A DNA stretch of 64,000 bases, taken from the NCBI GenBank assembly GCA_030435675.1, contig CM059622.1, positions 1,922,001 to 1,986,000 of the forward strand, given 5' to 3'. Shown piece after piece: positions 52,128-62,633 of this stretch. Position 1 is the stretch's first letter. Every line of letters begins with the position of its first letter. The translations under genes were made by a program, and so were the position numbers. This DNA comes from Steinernema hermaphroditum (taxonomy: Eukaryota > Nematoda > Chromadorea > Rhabditida > Steinernematidae). The notes below the pieces were generated by a model. It saw only the letters and a list, made by a program, of their open reading frames with translations. It had not been told where the DNA came from and ran no database searches.

Positions 52128-52560
52128 TTGTGTCCTCAGCGATCGGCCGGGCACTGCCGCCCGACTCCACCCGCGCCGCCAGAGAAGCCGAAGTCTCGCC
52201 GAAACTCCGAAGTCCGCGCAGCCAGCTGCCCTGATAGTTCCCGGTTCGACGGCTGTGCTCCGCCAACGCGTTTCGCCCGCATGCCGCTCTTCGACCGCAC
52301 CGCACACGGAAGCCGCCGAAGAAGCTCCACCACTCCGACATCCGTGCCGTCACCCGAGCTGAAGATCAGCTCTTCGCTTCTCTCGCCCGCGCACACTGAT
52401 GGAATTGCCGCGTTCAACTCTGATGCCGTGCCTTGTGCCGAAGCCAGAAGAATACCGACGACTACGGAGTGACAATGTGGTTCTTGTGCATATGTATGAT
52501 GTCTCGCAAGGCGTAAGCCTTTGAGACGAGAAATAAACTCGTAAATAAGCTCGTAAAATC
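52128..52560. repeat. Diverged dispersed repeat, copy 1
   Basis: Shares CACTGCCGCCCGACTCCACC, GCCGCCAGAGAAGCC, GTTCCCGGTTCGA and the end CTCGCAAGGCGTAAGCC/GAGATAAACTCGTAAA with 52960-53440 in direct orientation. A third partial relative is inverted at about 63240-63390. Open frames inside are not convincing. Confidence 0.75.
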
Positions 52561-52959
52561 TATTAAGCCGGGTTCACGAGCCCCCAACACGACGCTGGTG
52601 AGCACTCATGGTCGGCCGGTAGTTTCAACTTTAATTTCTAGTTTATGTTATGTTCCAAGAAGGCCTCGATCTCATCTTCAAAGCCTTCCACCGATCAAAG
52701 CCTTAATTTTCATTTTAGGGTTGCTGACTCTTAGAGACGCGCGACTCCTCAGAAATGTGATGAGACGCCTGATTAAGACCCTAGAAGCAATCAAAGCCGG
52801 TGATCTACTTTATTCTGAAGTTCCGGAGGAGAAGATGGTGCGGGTGCGACAACATTACTGCTCATTTTTCGGGTAGCTTTTCGACGTTTTTTGACTCGTT
52901 TACAGTTATGTTGGTGATGTTTACAGTTTACAGTTATGTTGGTCTTTCATTTGTGCCCC
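52561..52959. other. Spacer between dispersed repeats
   Basis: A short frame LRDARLLRNVMRRLIKTLEA around 52727-52876 has some coding look with a possible acceptor before it, but no supported gene could be built. GTTTACAGTTATGTTGGT is repeated tandemly near 52900-52940. Confidence 0.3.
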
Positions 52960-53440
52960 CAGCGATCGGTCGGGTCGTCCGCTCGCTCTCTCTCTGAGGC
53001 TGTCTGAGCCGAATGAGTTGAGTGAGCGGTCGTTCTCGGCCGTCGTTGGTGGCGCTATGATTGCCCCGACTCCCAGAAGGCCTGGAACACCAGGGAGCCG
53101 TAGTTCCACCGTATTGCCAAGAAGCCAATCACTGCCGCCCGACTCCACCCGCGCCGCCAGAGAAGCCACAGAAGCGTTATAACTCCGAAGTTCGCGCCGC
53201 CAGCAGTTCTGATGGTTCCCGGTTCGATCGCTGTGCTCCACTTTGGAATCAGCTCGTCAACTCTTTGATGCCCGCGCAAACTAATGGGATCGCCGCGCTC
53301 TACTCTGATGCAGTGCCATGTGCCGAACCCAGAAGAAGACCGGCGACTACGGAGTGATAATTTGGTTCTTGTGCATATATGACATCTCGCAAGGCGTAAG
53401 CCTTTGATACGAGAGATAAACTCGTAAACTCGTACAGTTA
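52960..53440. repeat. Diverged dispersed repeat, copy 2
   Basis: Direct-orientation relative of 52128-52560, with extra sequence at 52985-53130. Function unknown. Confidence 0.75.
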
Positions 53441-54270
53441 TGTTGTGATATTCAAATTTCGTTTCCTATTCTACCATGGAATTATGGAAAGTTCGCTTGA
53501 CCGATATCGCCGTCGATCACTCGCTGAGAAGATTTCGTCGACTGCTCTAAACTTCCTATTTGTTGGCACCGAACTGGTGGTTAAAATTCGGCCTCAACTA
53601 GCGATAAAAGTCACCTAAGGTAGCTAGAGATATCTATTCAAAGTAACGTTCACACTCAAAAACCCTGAAAAAAATGAGATATTTAAAATGAGAAATGAAA
53701 AAAATGAGAAATTTAAATTGAAAAATCACGGCAATCGCATTTAGTACAATGAACTTGCCTTCTTGCTTTCTTTATTTTCAGTACAAATGCACATTATTAT
53801 GTTTCTTGGTGCTTATCGGCACTGGTCCCTGCTTTGCAACCCTTTGCAGAAATTGGAACTGCTAACCCAAATTTCACTTGTGTGGTGCAGCTGTTTTCAG
53901 TTCTGAAATTTGAATTAGATTGGACTGAAATTTGGATTTAGTTTCGACTCCAGCAAAAGAGTTTTTGAAGTTATATTTAATCTGAAGCAAGGACCAGTCT
54001 TTGCGCTCGTCTTTCAAAGATGTTCTTTATCCGCTACACCTGAATTTATTTCAATCTGCAACTGTCACTTGGGGAGGTTCCCTTGCGAATTTTTTTCGCC
54101 TTAATTAAGGTTTCATGAAATTATGTTGAATTGAGGATTTTCATTTTCATCTACTTCTTCGCCAGTTTTTGGAACATAGAAACCTCCGTGGCGATCATAG
54201 AGTTCTTGCTCGTTTAACCTTTAAGTACGTTAGCCGCTCCTTCTTGCCACTTTACACCTTTTTCGTTCAG
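53441..54270. other. AT-rich intergenic DNA
   Basis: No ORF, RNA gene or repeat structure was supported in this stretch apart from short A-rich runs near 53690. Confidence 0.5.
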
Positions 54271-54285
54271 TAACATCTTGGAACA

Positions 54286-54808
54286 AATGACCAAAGTCGC
54301 TGACCACATTTGGTTGTTCCAGTGCTACCGCCAGGCCATAGAGTACGAAGGCACTCATCCCGCCGCCATTCACTCTGGTCTACCTGTACATGATCGTAAG
54401 GTACATACGGTACCATAACAGATGCTGTCAGAAGAAGATGAGAAACAAAAATCAGCGGCTTTTCGACTTTTCCTTGAGCGGGATCGCTTATGGTGGTCTT
54501 CCTGTTCATTGCCAATCTCCTCCTTCTTGGGTCTGTTGTTAAGCTGTGCCCTCTGCAGAGCTTTTCCTGGAAACGGACCAAGTGGAGAAACTCCACGATT
54601 TCGAGGAAGAGTCCATGGAGGCCCTCGCCCGCGAGCAGAAGTACAAGAAGAACACATCAAGCGAGGAACTAATCCACAGAACTGCGGAAAGAACGGAGCG
54701 GAAATGCTGCTCGTTCGCATGAACGATCTGGCGTCGAAGGAAACAACGTTGAAAGGAAACGTGCGCAATATGGAGAACGACCTCGGACAGATCGAAGGGC
54801 GCCAGTAA
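54286..54808 (+). pseudogene. Decayed coiled-coil gene
   Basis: After a TTTCGTTCAG acceptor, ATG 54286 opens MTKVADHIWLFQCYRQAIEY up to a GTACAT donor. A later segment reads FLETDQVEKLHDFEEESMEA and REQKYKKNTSSEELIH, then breaks frame near 54695 and continues in another frame as MNDLASKETTLKGNVRNMEN. The pieces look like one coiled-coil protein broken by at least one frameshift. The 3' end runs into the minisatellite. Confidence 0.5.
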
Positions 54809-54869
54809 GAAGTCCTAAACTGCATGCGCCAGGTAAGGAGCGCCCTTCCGATGATCCTGAGGGTGCCTG

Positions 54870-55622
54870 GACATTTGCGCCCCAGACACTTGCGCCCCGG
54901 ACACTTGCGCCCCAGACATTTGCGCCCCGGACACTTGCGCCCCAGACATTTGCGCCCCGGACACTTGCGCCCCAGACACTTGCGCCCCGGACACTTGCGC
55001 CCCAGACATTTGCGCCCCAGACATTTGCGCCCCGGACACTTGCGCCCCAGACATTTGCGCCCCGGACACTTGCGCCCCAGACATTTGCGCCCCGGACACT
55101 TGCGCCCCAGACATTTGCGCCCCGGACACTTGCGCCCCAGACATTTGCGCCCCGGACACTTGCGCCCCAGACATTTGCGCCCCGGACACTTGCGCCCCAG
55201 ACATTTGCGCCCCGGACACTTGCGCCCCAGACATTTGCGCCCCGGACACTTGCGCCCCAGACATTTGCGCCCCGGACACTTGCGCCCCAGACATTTGCGC
55301 CCCGGACACTTGCGCCCCAGACATTTGCGCCCCGGACACTTGCGCCCCAGACATTTGCGCCCCGGACACTTGCGCCCCAGACATTTGCGCCCCGGACACT
55401 TGCGCCCCAGACATTTGCGCCCCGGACACTTGCGCCCCAGACATTTGCGCCCCGGACACTTGCGCCCCAGACATTTGCGCCCCGGACACTTGCGCCCCAG
55501 ACATTTGCGCCCCGGACACTTGCGCCCCAGACATTTGCGCCCCGGACACTTGCGCCCCAGACATTTGCGCCCCGGACACTTGCGCCCCAGACATTTGCGC
55601 CCCGGACACTTGCGCCCCAAAC
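54870..55622. repeat. 15-bp minisatellite with 30-bp dimer period
   Basis: About 50 monomers alternate between GACATTTGCGCCCCG and GACACTTGCGCCCCA, making about 25 dimers. The array is almost perfect from 55021 to 55620 and less regular at its left end. Because 15 is a multiple of three and the unit lacks stops, long open frames appear on both strands; I regard these as artefacts. Confidence 0.95.
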
Positions 55623-56575
55623 AGCGTCTTCAGGGAAAACGTGATGGGACCTTTCTGACGGTACCCACCGTGGTTTTTACTCCTTTTTTCGGTTTGATGA
55701 CAGCTCATACCGGGACAGCTCATATAATTTCGTACATTTCACAGCACTTTTTAGGTTTTTTTTTGCAAAAGTGTGGCTGCACGCTTTGTAGCTATCCTTG
55801 CGGTCCAACGTGCGTCTTATAAGTGCTACTTAAGTCAGCAACTTCACGCACTTTGCAGCATTATACCTTGCAGTGTTACATAGTTTGCAGTGTCTTAAAT
55901 TTTACATTTGAAATAACATACACTTACATATACAGGGTGCGTAATAAATACTGTAAGTTAACCAACTTTTCAATTTATCTTGATTTTTCGGTAATTTTTG
56001 TACCACTTCTGTTGTTATATTCGTATTCCTCGTCCTTTTTTGATCTAGGATTGATGTTCCCCTTACATTTCTCCTTGCCCCTTAGATAAAATGGTATCCC
56101 AAAATTACAAGTCCAGAGTTTTGTGAAATGCTTTTATGAGACAGGTAGGATACAGATTTCCCAAATAGGTAAAACAAGTAGAAGTAGAACAGCCCGAAAA
56201 GCAATGAACAGAGCAGGATCAAGCGGAATCGGGCTCGAGCCTAAGTCAAGCCTAGATATTAGCCCTTGCACGAAAATGAATACTGGGCTCGCTTAGCTCG
56301 CCTGCAACCTCAAATATTTAGATATAAGCCTAAGCCAAGCCTAGGTCTGGGACATATGCAAAGAGCATATAAGCTCGCTTCAACCTCAGATGTCTAGACA
56401 TGAATATGAAAACCCTGAACACATCGTATACATTTGCATGTATCAACAAGGAGTGAAAACCACGGTGGGTACCGTCAGAAAGGTCCCACCGCGTTTTCCC
56501 TGAAGACGCTGTTTAGGGCGCAAGTGTCCGGGGCGCAAATATCTGGGGCGCAAATGTCTGGGGCGCAAATGTCCT
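55560..56575. repeat. Inverted repeat flanking 0.8-kb spacer
   Basis: The end of the minisatellite plus CAGCGTCTTCAGGGAAAACG and GACGGTACCCACCGTGG (55560-55683) recur inverted at 56457-56575, where four or five minisatellite monomers remain. Coordinates pair to 112133. The spacer 55684-56456 is AT-rich with no gene and includes diverged GCCTAAG/AAGCCTAG words near 56240 and 56330. Confidence 0.85.
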
Positions 56576-57116
56576 AGTACCATCCTGAGCGCCATCCACC
56601 AGCCACCATGAATATTTCAGCGGAGCCAGTCGTTCCAACTGGCGGTGGGTCCCGGCGCGGTTGGCCGGGGAAAGGGTACGGTGGGAGGCGCAGTGGGTGC
56701 TGCAAAAGCCGATGAGAGTCATCTTGCTTTAGTTCAGCTTAGTAGTCGCTGTTTTTGAGACGCTAGTGTGTATTGTCGGTATACGTACTTGGTAGTAGAT
56801 ATTTACGTTAGTCTTTTGGTAGTACTCGGAAATTTGTGTGTAGCGCAGTAGTGCCAGTCGAAGGTATCCTGGCAAATTCGTGTAGACCGCGAGGTTTCCG
56901 GTCTAAGTATCGACCAGTCGAAGTATCCTGGTTAAACTTCTCTCAAGGAGACACATAGATCTGTCCATCTGGGACACGATAGTGCGTTTTCGCGGTGAAG
57001 CAGCGCGTCAGTGCTTTCGCAGTCAGTTAGTAACGAGTCAGTTGCAGGGTAAACGCGGCACCGGCGTCCACCGGTTGTGAAATAGATCTCCATCAGGGAG
57101 CAGCAACGAGAACGAC
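56576..57116. mobile_element. Probable 5' region of DIRS/PAT-like element
   Basis: Non-coding leader upstream of the gag-like frame. It contains two copies of CCAGTCGAAG(G)TATCCTGG near 56867 and 56914. No clear terminal repeat was identified at the left edge. Confidence 0.4.
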
Positions 57117-58232
57117 GTGAGTATCTCTCGAATGCACAGAGTGTTATCGGTCGATTGTAGCATGAGCCAACCGCTTGAAGAGCAAACGGATGGAGATCCG
57201 ATCAGCCGCCTGATCCTGGCAGTGCAACAAGTCGCGGAGAAAGTCGACTCCATTGAAGCGCGACAGAACCAGTCGGCAGTGACTGAGAAGCCGCTGAAAA
57301 GCGCGCGTTTGGATGTCCAAGTCCAACTGAACGTTTCCTGGATCAACCGACTGAACCAGTTGAACGCAGAGATTGGCGGAAACGAAGCACTGAGCGCAGT
57401 TCTGGAGGATATGAAGGCGCGGAACCTCTTGTTGCGAAAGGCCGACGCGCAGCCAGCGTTTTTCAAGTTTTTTGAGGACCGTCAAGCAGCTCACCCCGAT
57501 CTGTCGTTAGCGCAGTGCGATACGGAGGCGCTGGATAAGTTCAACGAGATCGAAGTCATAAAGCCAGCCACGCTCAACAGCGCAACAGGAAGGAAACGGC
57601 CCTTTCCGGTATCTGATGCAGGATGCACCAGTCGTAGCTCATATATAATGCCTTATAGAGGGGCGGTGGAAACGGATCCCGTGTTCCCGCTGCGTTCGGC
57701 TACAGGGATCCCTCGGTCGCAATTTTGGCGGCCCAAGTCCAACATCTGCAACAGCAAATGTTCGCTGGCTACAACAGTCTCCAACCTGCTGCAAGACCCC
57801 CCAGGACCAACACAACGATGTGCTTCAACTGCCGCGGATTCGGCCATATGTCGAAACAGTGTCCGCAGGGACAGAGCTCTTCCCGCCAATGAAACCCAGG
57901 GTCTGGTGGATACATCGTCAATAACTGTTGTCGGTAAGTTGAAGAGTTGCTTAAAGTTTTGGGAAGGATTAAATAGTCCGCGCTGGATTTTGGACGTGAT
58001 CGAGAAGGGTTATGCGCTTCCCTTTAAGATAGGAGCAGTAGTGCCCTCTTTTTATAAGGCGAACGCAAGCATGAATGCGCGCGATAGGGAGTTCACAAGT
58101 CGCGAAATTAGTTCTTTACTGCAAGCCGGAGCAGTTAGCATCTCATTAACAACTCCAAGAGTAGTGAGCCCAATGGCGGTGGTCCATAATGGTACGAAAC
58201 CTCGGCTAATTGTAGACCCTTCTGGCCGCTGA
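57117..58232 (+). mobile_element. DIRS/PAT-type retrotransposon fragment: gag and RT N-terminus
   Basis: A 371-codon frame with a gag-like coiled-coil N-terminus (LILAVQQVAEKVDSIEARQN). A CCHC zinc knuckle (CFNCRGFGHMSKQCPQG) lies in another frame at about 57819-57870, which implies frameshifts. The frame then enters the start of a reverse transcriptase of the DIRS group: LKFWEGLNSPRWILDVIEKG, ALPF, and VVSPMAVVHNGTKPRLIVDP. It breaks off at 58232, before the catalytic YxDD region, at a junction with a LINE fragment. It is therefore not autonomous. Confidence 0.75.
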
Positions 58233-58562
58233 TTTTGACGCCAAGTTCCGTCCAGTCCAGCTCACGAAAAACTTCTGCAAGCACCGCCGTGAAGAGCTTC
58301 GGACTGATCGTGTCACCTTGTCGAACCCCTCGCTGGATGTTGATTGGCACTCGTTCTTCTCCAAGGCGAATGTGAGACGAGGCCTGCGAGTAGATGTTCT
58401 GCAGTAAGTTAACGATTTGAACTGGAACTCCTTGTCGTACAGCTGCCTTCCAGACTGCGTTTACTTCTACGGAGTCGAATGCCTTTTCGAAGTCAACGAA
58501 GGCGACGAATAACGACGTCCGGTACTCTCGCGTCTTCTCCAGCAGTTCATTGATGGCGTGCA
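58229..58562 (-). mobile_element. Non-LTR (LINE) reverse transcriptase fragment
   Basis: Minus-strand frame VAFVDFEKAFDSVEVNAVWK (catalytic Asp motif of the RT palm), IVNLLQNIYSQASS, INIQRGVRQGDTISPKLFTA and LDWTELGVKISG. Both ends are cut: by the DIRS-type fragment on one side and a MAVQT fragment on the other. The closest group would be RTE/CR1-like LINEs, by motif only. Confidence 0.8.
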
Positions 58563-58569
58563 GATGGTC

Positions 58570-58700
58570 GACTTCTCGGAGCGCCTGGAGCTCAAATTCG
58601 AGCTCCTCTTCTACGCGACGCTTCGCCCAGAGGTCGTCGACGTCGGCTTCGGAGTCGAAGCCGAGTCCTTCTTGGGCCCGGGCCTTGCAGAGAAGCGCTT
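58570..58700 (-). pseudogene. MAVQT-family internal fragment
   Basis: The minus strand reads RAQEGLGFDSEADVDDLWAK and RRVEEELEFELQAL, matching the coiled-coil part of MAVQT proteins. Neither the head nor the tail is present. Confidence 0.6.
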
Positions 58701-58706
58701 CTGAGA

Positions 58707-59475
58707 ATTCATCAACCCCAAAAAAATTTGAAAAGTTACCTTAGGTTCCGTTTTGAAGAAACTTCGGGCTTTTCCGTACAAAATTACCTACGAACCGACT
58801 AAAACCACGCAAACCACCGTTTTCGGCGTCGATAATTACATGGGCGAGCAACAAAGATCATTTTAAGTGCTTGTGGTATCACTTTCCCTTCAAAACTGAG
58901 GACCCCAACTTGATCTGCATCCTTGAATGGGTCCCGGAACGATCTGGAAGAAGCTTTTTTTAAAATGTTCTTTCATTTGTACGTTGTAGAGCGGATACGA
59001 AAACCTATTCTGGTCATCTACTGGTAACTGCCCAACACTACAGATGAAATAACGCCGGACCTTTCAAAATTCTTTGAAAAACAACCCTTTTTCATGATAA
59101 ATTCCATGCTACGAGATGTCCAAGTCCGAAATTCGCATTTATTCCATTTTTCATGGGAGAAAACATAAGTATAGGTTTAGGCATCCGCTCTACAACGTAA
59201 AGATGAAAGAACATCTCAGGAACCCCTTCTTCCAGATCGTTCAGGGACCCATTCAAGGATGCAGATCAAGTTGGGGTCCCCAGTTTTGAAGGGAAAGTGA
59301 TACCCACAAGCACTTAAAATGATCTAATTTGCTCGCCCATGTAATCTTCGACGCCGAATAAGGTGTTTGGCGTGGTTTTAATCGTTTTTCAGGTAATTTT
59401 CATGAAGAAAAACCCGACATTCCTTCAAATTGGACCCTATGGTATCTTTTTAATTTTTTGGGGTGTTGATGGATT
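58707..59475. mobile_element. Foldback (MITE-like) element with terminal inverted repeats
   Basis: The ends GAATTCATCAACCCCAAAAA and its near-complement at 59450-59475 form terminal inverted repeats. Internally 58795-59010 recurs inverted at 59180-59395 (AAGTGCTTGTGGTATCACTT and others), with a loop of about 160 bp. No coding capacity. Related GTTTTCGGCG words occur in inverted repeat 2. Confidence 0.75.
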
Positions 59476-59972
59476 CTCGAAAGCGACGACATGGGGCTAT
59501 TATCCGTAATAAGAACTATTCTACCAAGTATTAATGATTTCAAGACATATCTGGTGAAATACAGCTGTTTTTTCCTTTTTTCCGTAGGTGTATCTATTTA
59601 TGTGGCCGCGCCAGATTTGAATCGTCCGAATGTATCACGTTTTTTGGCGCAATTTTTCGATCCCAAGCGGAAAACTGCCAGTGTATCCAGATTGCCAAGT
59701 AAATTGTACATCTAGCACTGCTCATCACTTCTTAACAATATGTTAGAGTAGGTTTGGTTGGGGTTTAGTTCTTTATTCTGCGAACAGAGTGGATGAGAAG
59801 CGACCGCCAACGGCGATTGCAACTCGCACTACTGACAAGCAACATGCGCGAGGAGGCAATTGCAACCCGGAGGACCGGTTTGCATATGCCCTCGCGCGCT
59901 GTTACGTCGCGCCCCTTACAAATACAACAAAAATAAGGGTAACTGGGCAACGGAAACTTCTTGTCTGGGGTG
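59476..59972. other. Region without supported gene
   Basis: It contains a partial second copy of the GGTGTATCTATTTAT(G/A)TGGCC edge sequence of inverted repeat 2 (about 59585-59610). A 74-codon frame at 59491-59715 has no recognisable features. Confidence 0.4.
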
Positions 59973-60249
59973 TATCTATTTATATGGCCGCCACTGTAAA
60001 TGGTCTAATTCGTACGCCTGTGTAATCTGAAACGCCGAAAACAGTGATGTGTGTGATTTTCAGGCTGTTGGTGTGTAAGTTGTGGCCATGAGCCTAGCAT
60101 GTTTCCTTGTGGACATGTGTCCAGTTTTTTCATTCAATTCCTTCAGAAAATTCTTAAATTCTGTTCGAATTCCGTCGGCTTGCTTATGGTTGACCGTTAT
60201 ATTGAATGCTCTACAAAATGGTGAAAGCCGCATCTCGCCAATGCTTGTC

Positions 60250-60390
60250 AGTTACGAGATCCAGCAAAAGTGCAGGGGTGTCCCATCATTATTGGACGCA
60301 CTGTAGTAGACGCAGTAGACGTCCCGACAGCAGCAGCCGAGGATGAAGTTTTCAGTCTCGAGAAGGGTGCAGTTGAAGCAAGGGGGGGGG
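60250..60390 (-). pseudogene. Damaged MAVQT-family gene after satellite (right)
   Basis: Inverted counterpart of 46794-46921, with 12 instead of 11 C at the frame-breaking run, so neither arm restores the frame to the satellite start codons. Confidence 0.6.
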
Positions 60391-60822
60391 GGGTTTGAAC
60401 GCCCATGTTGAGTAATGTAGGGGTTTGAACGCCCATGTTGAGTAACGTAAGGGTCTGAACGCCCATGTTGAGTAACGTAAGGGTCTGAACGCCCATGTTG
60501 AGTAATGTAGGGGTTTGAACGCCCATGTTGAGTAACGTAAGGGTCTGAACGCCCATGTTGAGTAATGTAGGGGTTTGAACGCCCATGTTGAGTAATGTAG
60601 GGGTTTGAACGCCCATGTTGAGTAACGTAAGGGTCTGAACGCCCATGTTGAGTAACGTAAGGGTCTGAACGCCCATGTTGAGTAACGTAAGGGTCTGAAC
60701 GCCCATGTTGAGTAATGTAGGGGTTTGAACGCCCATGTTGAGTAATGTAGGGGTTTGAACGCCCATGTTGAGTAACGTAAGGGTCTGAACGCCCATGTTG
60801 AGTAACGTAAGGGTCTGCATGC
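60391..60822 (-). repeat. 30-bp start-codon satellite (right, about 14 units)
   Basis: Same unit as at 46526, in reverse orientation, with the two variants in a different order. The array ends at GTCTGCATGCACTGAAAGTG, which joins the conserved upstream module of MAVQT genes. It is therefore placed exactly where a MAVQT 5' UTR would be. Confidence 0.95.
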
Positions 60823-61170
60823 ACTGAAAGTGATGCTAGTCAGTGGTCCGTGACTCCTCCGCCAAGTTCTGACGGAGCCTTTGTTCCCTCTTCCCCGCGG
60901 CCCCAGTGGGCGCTCCTTCTGACGCCGAGTCCGGGGGACTCGAAGACGAGATGCTTACGGGAGATTCATACCCATTGATAAGGGAATACAAAGAAACCTG
61001 TTGCCTGGAGTCGGACCTCTAAGACCACAACTTCAACTAGGTTTAACATTTTCGCCACCACTTATCGTCGGTGAATATGGTCCTGCAGCGACTTGATCAT
61101 GGCACACCGAAAGAATGAGAATTGGCACACATTTCGAGAATGGCGATTGAGAGCTTTTGAAAGTTGAAAG
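60823..61170 (-). repeat. MAVQT upstream module (KREQRLRQ exon and flank)
   Basis: The minus strand reads VSLYSLINGYESPVS and SASEGAPTGAAGKREQRLRQ with a stop near 60857, as at 23731-23899. Farther right it matches the DVPRSSRCRTIST module. This is the cleanest copy of the exon outside the palindrome. Confidence 0.55.
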
Positions 61171-61272
61171 TTAGCCAATGCAGATGGCGCAGTAGACGGC
61201 TTGACAGCAGCCGAGAATGAAGTTTCCAGTCTCGAGGACGGTGTAGTTGAAGCAAAGGGTTTGGACGGCCAT
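61171..61272 (-). pseudogene. Truncated MAVQT-family gene
   Basis: 33 aa, MAVQTLCFNYTVLETGNF to CAICIG, then a stop. One Cys of the head is changed to Tyr. It is preceded on the minus strand by the GTGTGGTGTAG block (61305-61430) instead of the usual TATA region. Confidence 0.6.
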
Positions 61273-61304
61273 GGTGGTTGGAGGGTGTTTGGAGGCCTCT
61301 CCTC

Positions 61305-61430
61305 TTCCAGGGCCCCGAGATGAGCTTACTGTACTTCTGTGTGGTGTAGCGGTTGTGATAGTAGTTTTATAGTACGGTACTTTATTCTGGTTGCAAGTAG
61401 AGGTGACGATACATGAGGATAAGGTTGAAA
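61305..61430 (+). repeat. Conserved GTGTGGTGTAG block, copy outside palindrome
   Basis: Same order of sub-motifs as in the palindrome copies (AGCTTACTGTACTTCTGTGT, GGTGTAGCGGTTGTGA, TACTTTATT, GAGGTGACGATACATGAGG). This shows that the block is a family-wide feature and not just a palindrome duplicate. Confidence 0.75.
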
Positions 61431-61593
61431 GCAGAAAAAGGGGACGGTGAGGGTCCGAATTCCTGAGCGAAAAAAAAATCGGCCAGTTTAAGCGAATGTT
61501 AGCATCGGTTTTAAAACACACCAAAACACAAAAACAAGACTCACACCACCTGCTCTCCACCACCCTTATATACTTCCTAGCGACCAGGGGTTG

Positions 61594-61854
61594 TCACTGG
61601 AAGCGCTCCAGGCTATCGATGAGGGGGCGATCCAGGTGGTAGCGGACCACCTGTTGGCGCCGCCTGGCATCTCTTTTAGCAAAATAAACGACACCACTTT
61701 CGTGGATCACGTTAAATATCATCCCGAAGGATGTGGAAATTATGGTCCCCAGGGCCCAACCTGGGATCTCTCCAGTCATTAAGACTACTGTTAAGGACAC
61801 GATGAACGCGCCCAGGTAAAACAAGAAGGAGACTACACGGAACGTCACCTCCAT
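61594..61854 (-). CDS. GETPGW-family two-segment membrane protein, copy outside palindrome
   Basis: 86 aa on the minus strand. It differs from the palindrome copies by Ile for Thr in the core (GEIPGW) and Asp for Asn in YHLDRP. The open frame is intact and changes are few, so it is either recent or under constraint. Downstream sequence (TATATAAGGGTGGTGGAGAG) is also shared. On its 5' side the cassette leader joins a tyrosine-recombinase fragment. Confidence 0.6.
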   Translation of the reverse strand: MEVTFRVVSFLFYLGAFIVSLTVVLMTGEIPGWALGTIISTSFGMIFNVIHESGVVYFAKRDARRRQQVVRYHLDRPLIDSLERFQ

Positions 61855-61925
61855 TTTTCTACCGAAAAGGAACTAGAGGTTCTTTTTTTGACAGTGGCGT
61901 CTTTGCGCTGGTGCCTGTCGTTGAT

Positions 61926-62320
61926 GCCTTCGGAGGGTCGGAGACAGCCGGCGTACAAGAGCGTCAGCAGCGTTCTCAATCGGCAATCCTTGAGTGTTGC
62001 AGCTTGCCACTGCGCTATCAGAGACATATCTGCAGCCGAAATCTTCGATCTGCGCGAAGGCGCCTCTCCGCTTCGGCGGATTCCTTCCAGCAACGTGGTT
62101 TGCCAGATTGAGTCCGCCGGGTTCGGTCCTGCGAAAAACTTGAAGAACCATTTGAGCGCGCAAGCAGTTTGTTGCACCGACGCCACCGAGTTGGACCGGG
62201 CGAATTGTTCAGCAAGATACGCCACCGGCTGTAACGTCCTGGCGGTGTTGGTGCCACACTTGAAACCTTCGCACGGCTCTCGTGTACGCTTGGATGGTCG
62301 ATGTTGCTCGTGACGCTTGC
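61926..62320 (-). mobile_element. Tyrosine recombinase fragment (DIRS/PAT type)
   Basis: The minus strand encodes TIQAYTRAVRRFQVWHQ, a frameshift near 62225, then YLAEQFARSNSVASVQQTAC, ALKWFFKFFAGPNP, SKISAADMSLIAQWQ and LRTLLTLLYAGCLRPSE, the box I region with the catalytic Arg. The frame continues seamlessly into the host cassette leader (GINDRHQRKDATVKK), so the recombinase is truncated after box I and lacks the HxR and Tyr residues. It may belong to the same element class as the gag-RT piece at 57 kb. Confidence 0.75.
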
Positions 62321-62454
62321 AGCTTCGATTCAGCTAACCTTGCTACTTCCGGAGATGTTCGTTCCCTAATGGAGAGTACAATGCGTCCAAACGGATCTAA
62401 ACAGACGCACGCGTATTAATGGAACACACCTGGGTTCCGCTGGGCGGGCGGGTG
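62321..62454. other. Short unassigned spacer
   Basis: Nothing recognised; it lies between the recombinase fragment and the first direct repeat. Confidence 0.4.
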
Positions 62455-62633
62455 GACTCTTTACGACAAAAACAATTTGAGACTACTTTCATGAACTGTT
62501 AAGCAAGATGAAGAAACTACCGACTAATTTCACCCTATACCCTTATCCTAAAAACCGAACCTATGAACTATCGTCTCAGCGCCTCGCGCTGAGACCGCGC
62601 CAGTTCAAACGCCATTCTGCGCGGAAATCATCA
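62455..62633 (+). repeat. 179-bp direct repeat, copy 1
   Basis: From GACTCTTTACGACAAAAACA to GCGCGGAAATCATCA; repeated at 63044-63222 with one visible difference. Next to a tyrosine-recombinase fragment this could be part of the split direct repeats known from PAT-type elements, by inference only. Confidence 0.9.

Larger units (their letters stand above)
59973..60822. repeat. Inverted repeat 2, right arm
   Basis: Reverse complement of 46526-47201 with a longer satellite. The arms look identical outside the satellite and the C/G run. Confidence 0.9.

Noticed and set aside
54824..55822. 332-aa (HLRPRHLRPG), 302-aa and 416-aa ORFs over the minisatellite
   Set aside because: All arise from a 15-bp stopless repeat; no start context, introns or non-repeat domain.
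56240..56350. Interstitial telomere (GCCTAA) or elimination-site signal
   Set aside because: Only a few diverged GCCTAAG/AAGCCTAG words, no tandem TTAGGC array.
60248..60824. Two 190-aa minus-strand ORFs through the 30-bp satellite as a repeat protein
   Set aside because: The in-frame repeat is real, but frame is lost at the expanded C run before any MAVQT domain; no evidence of expression.
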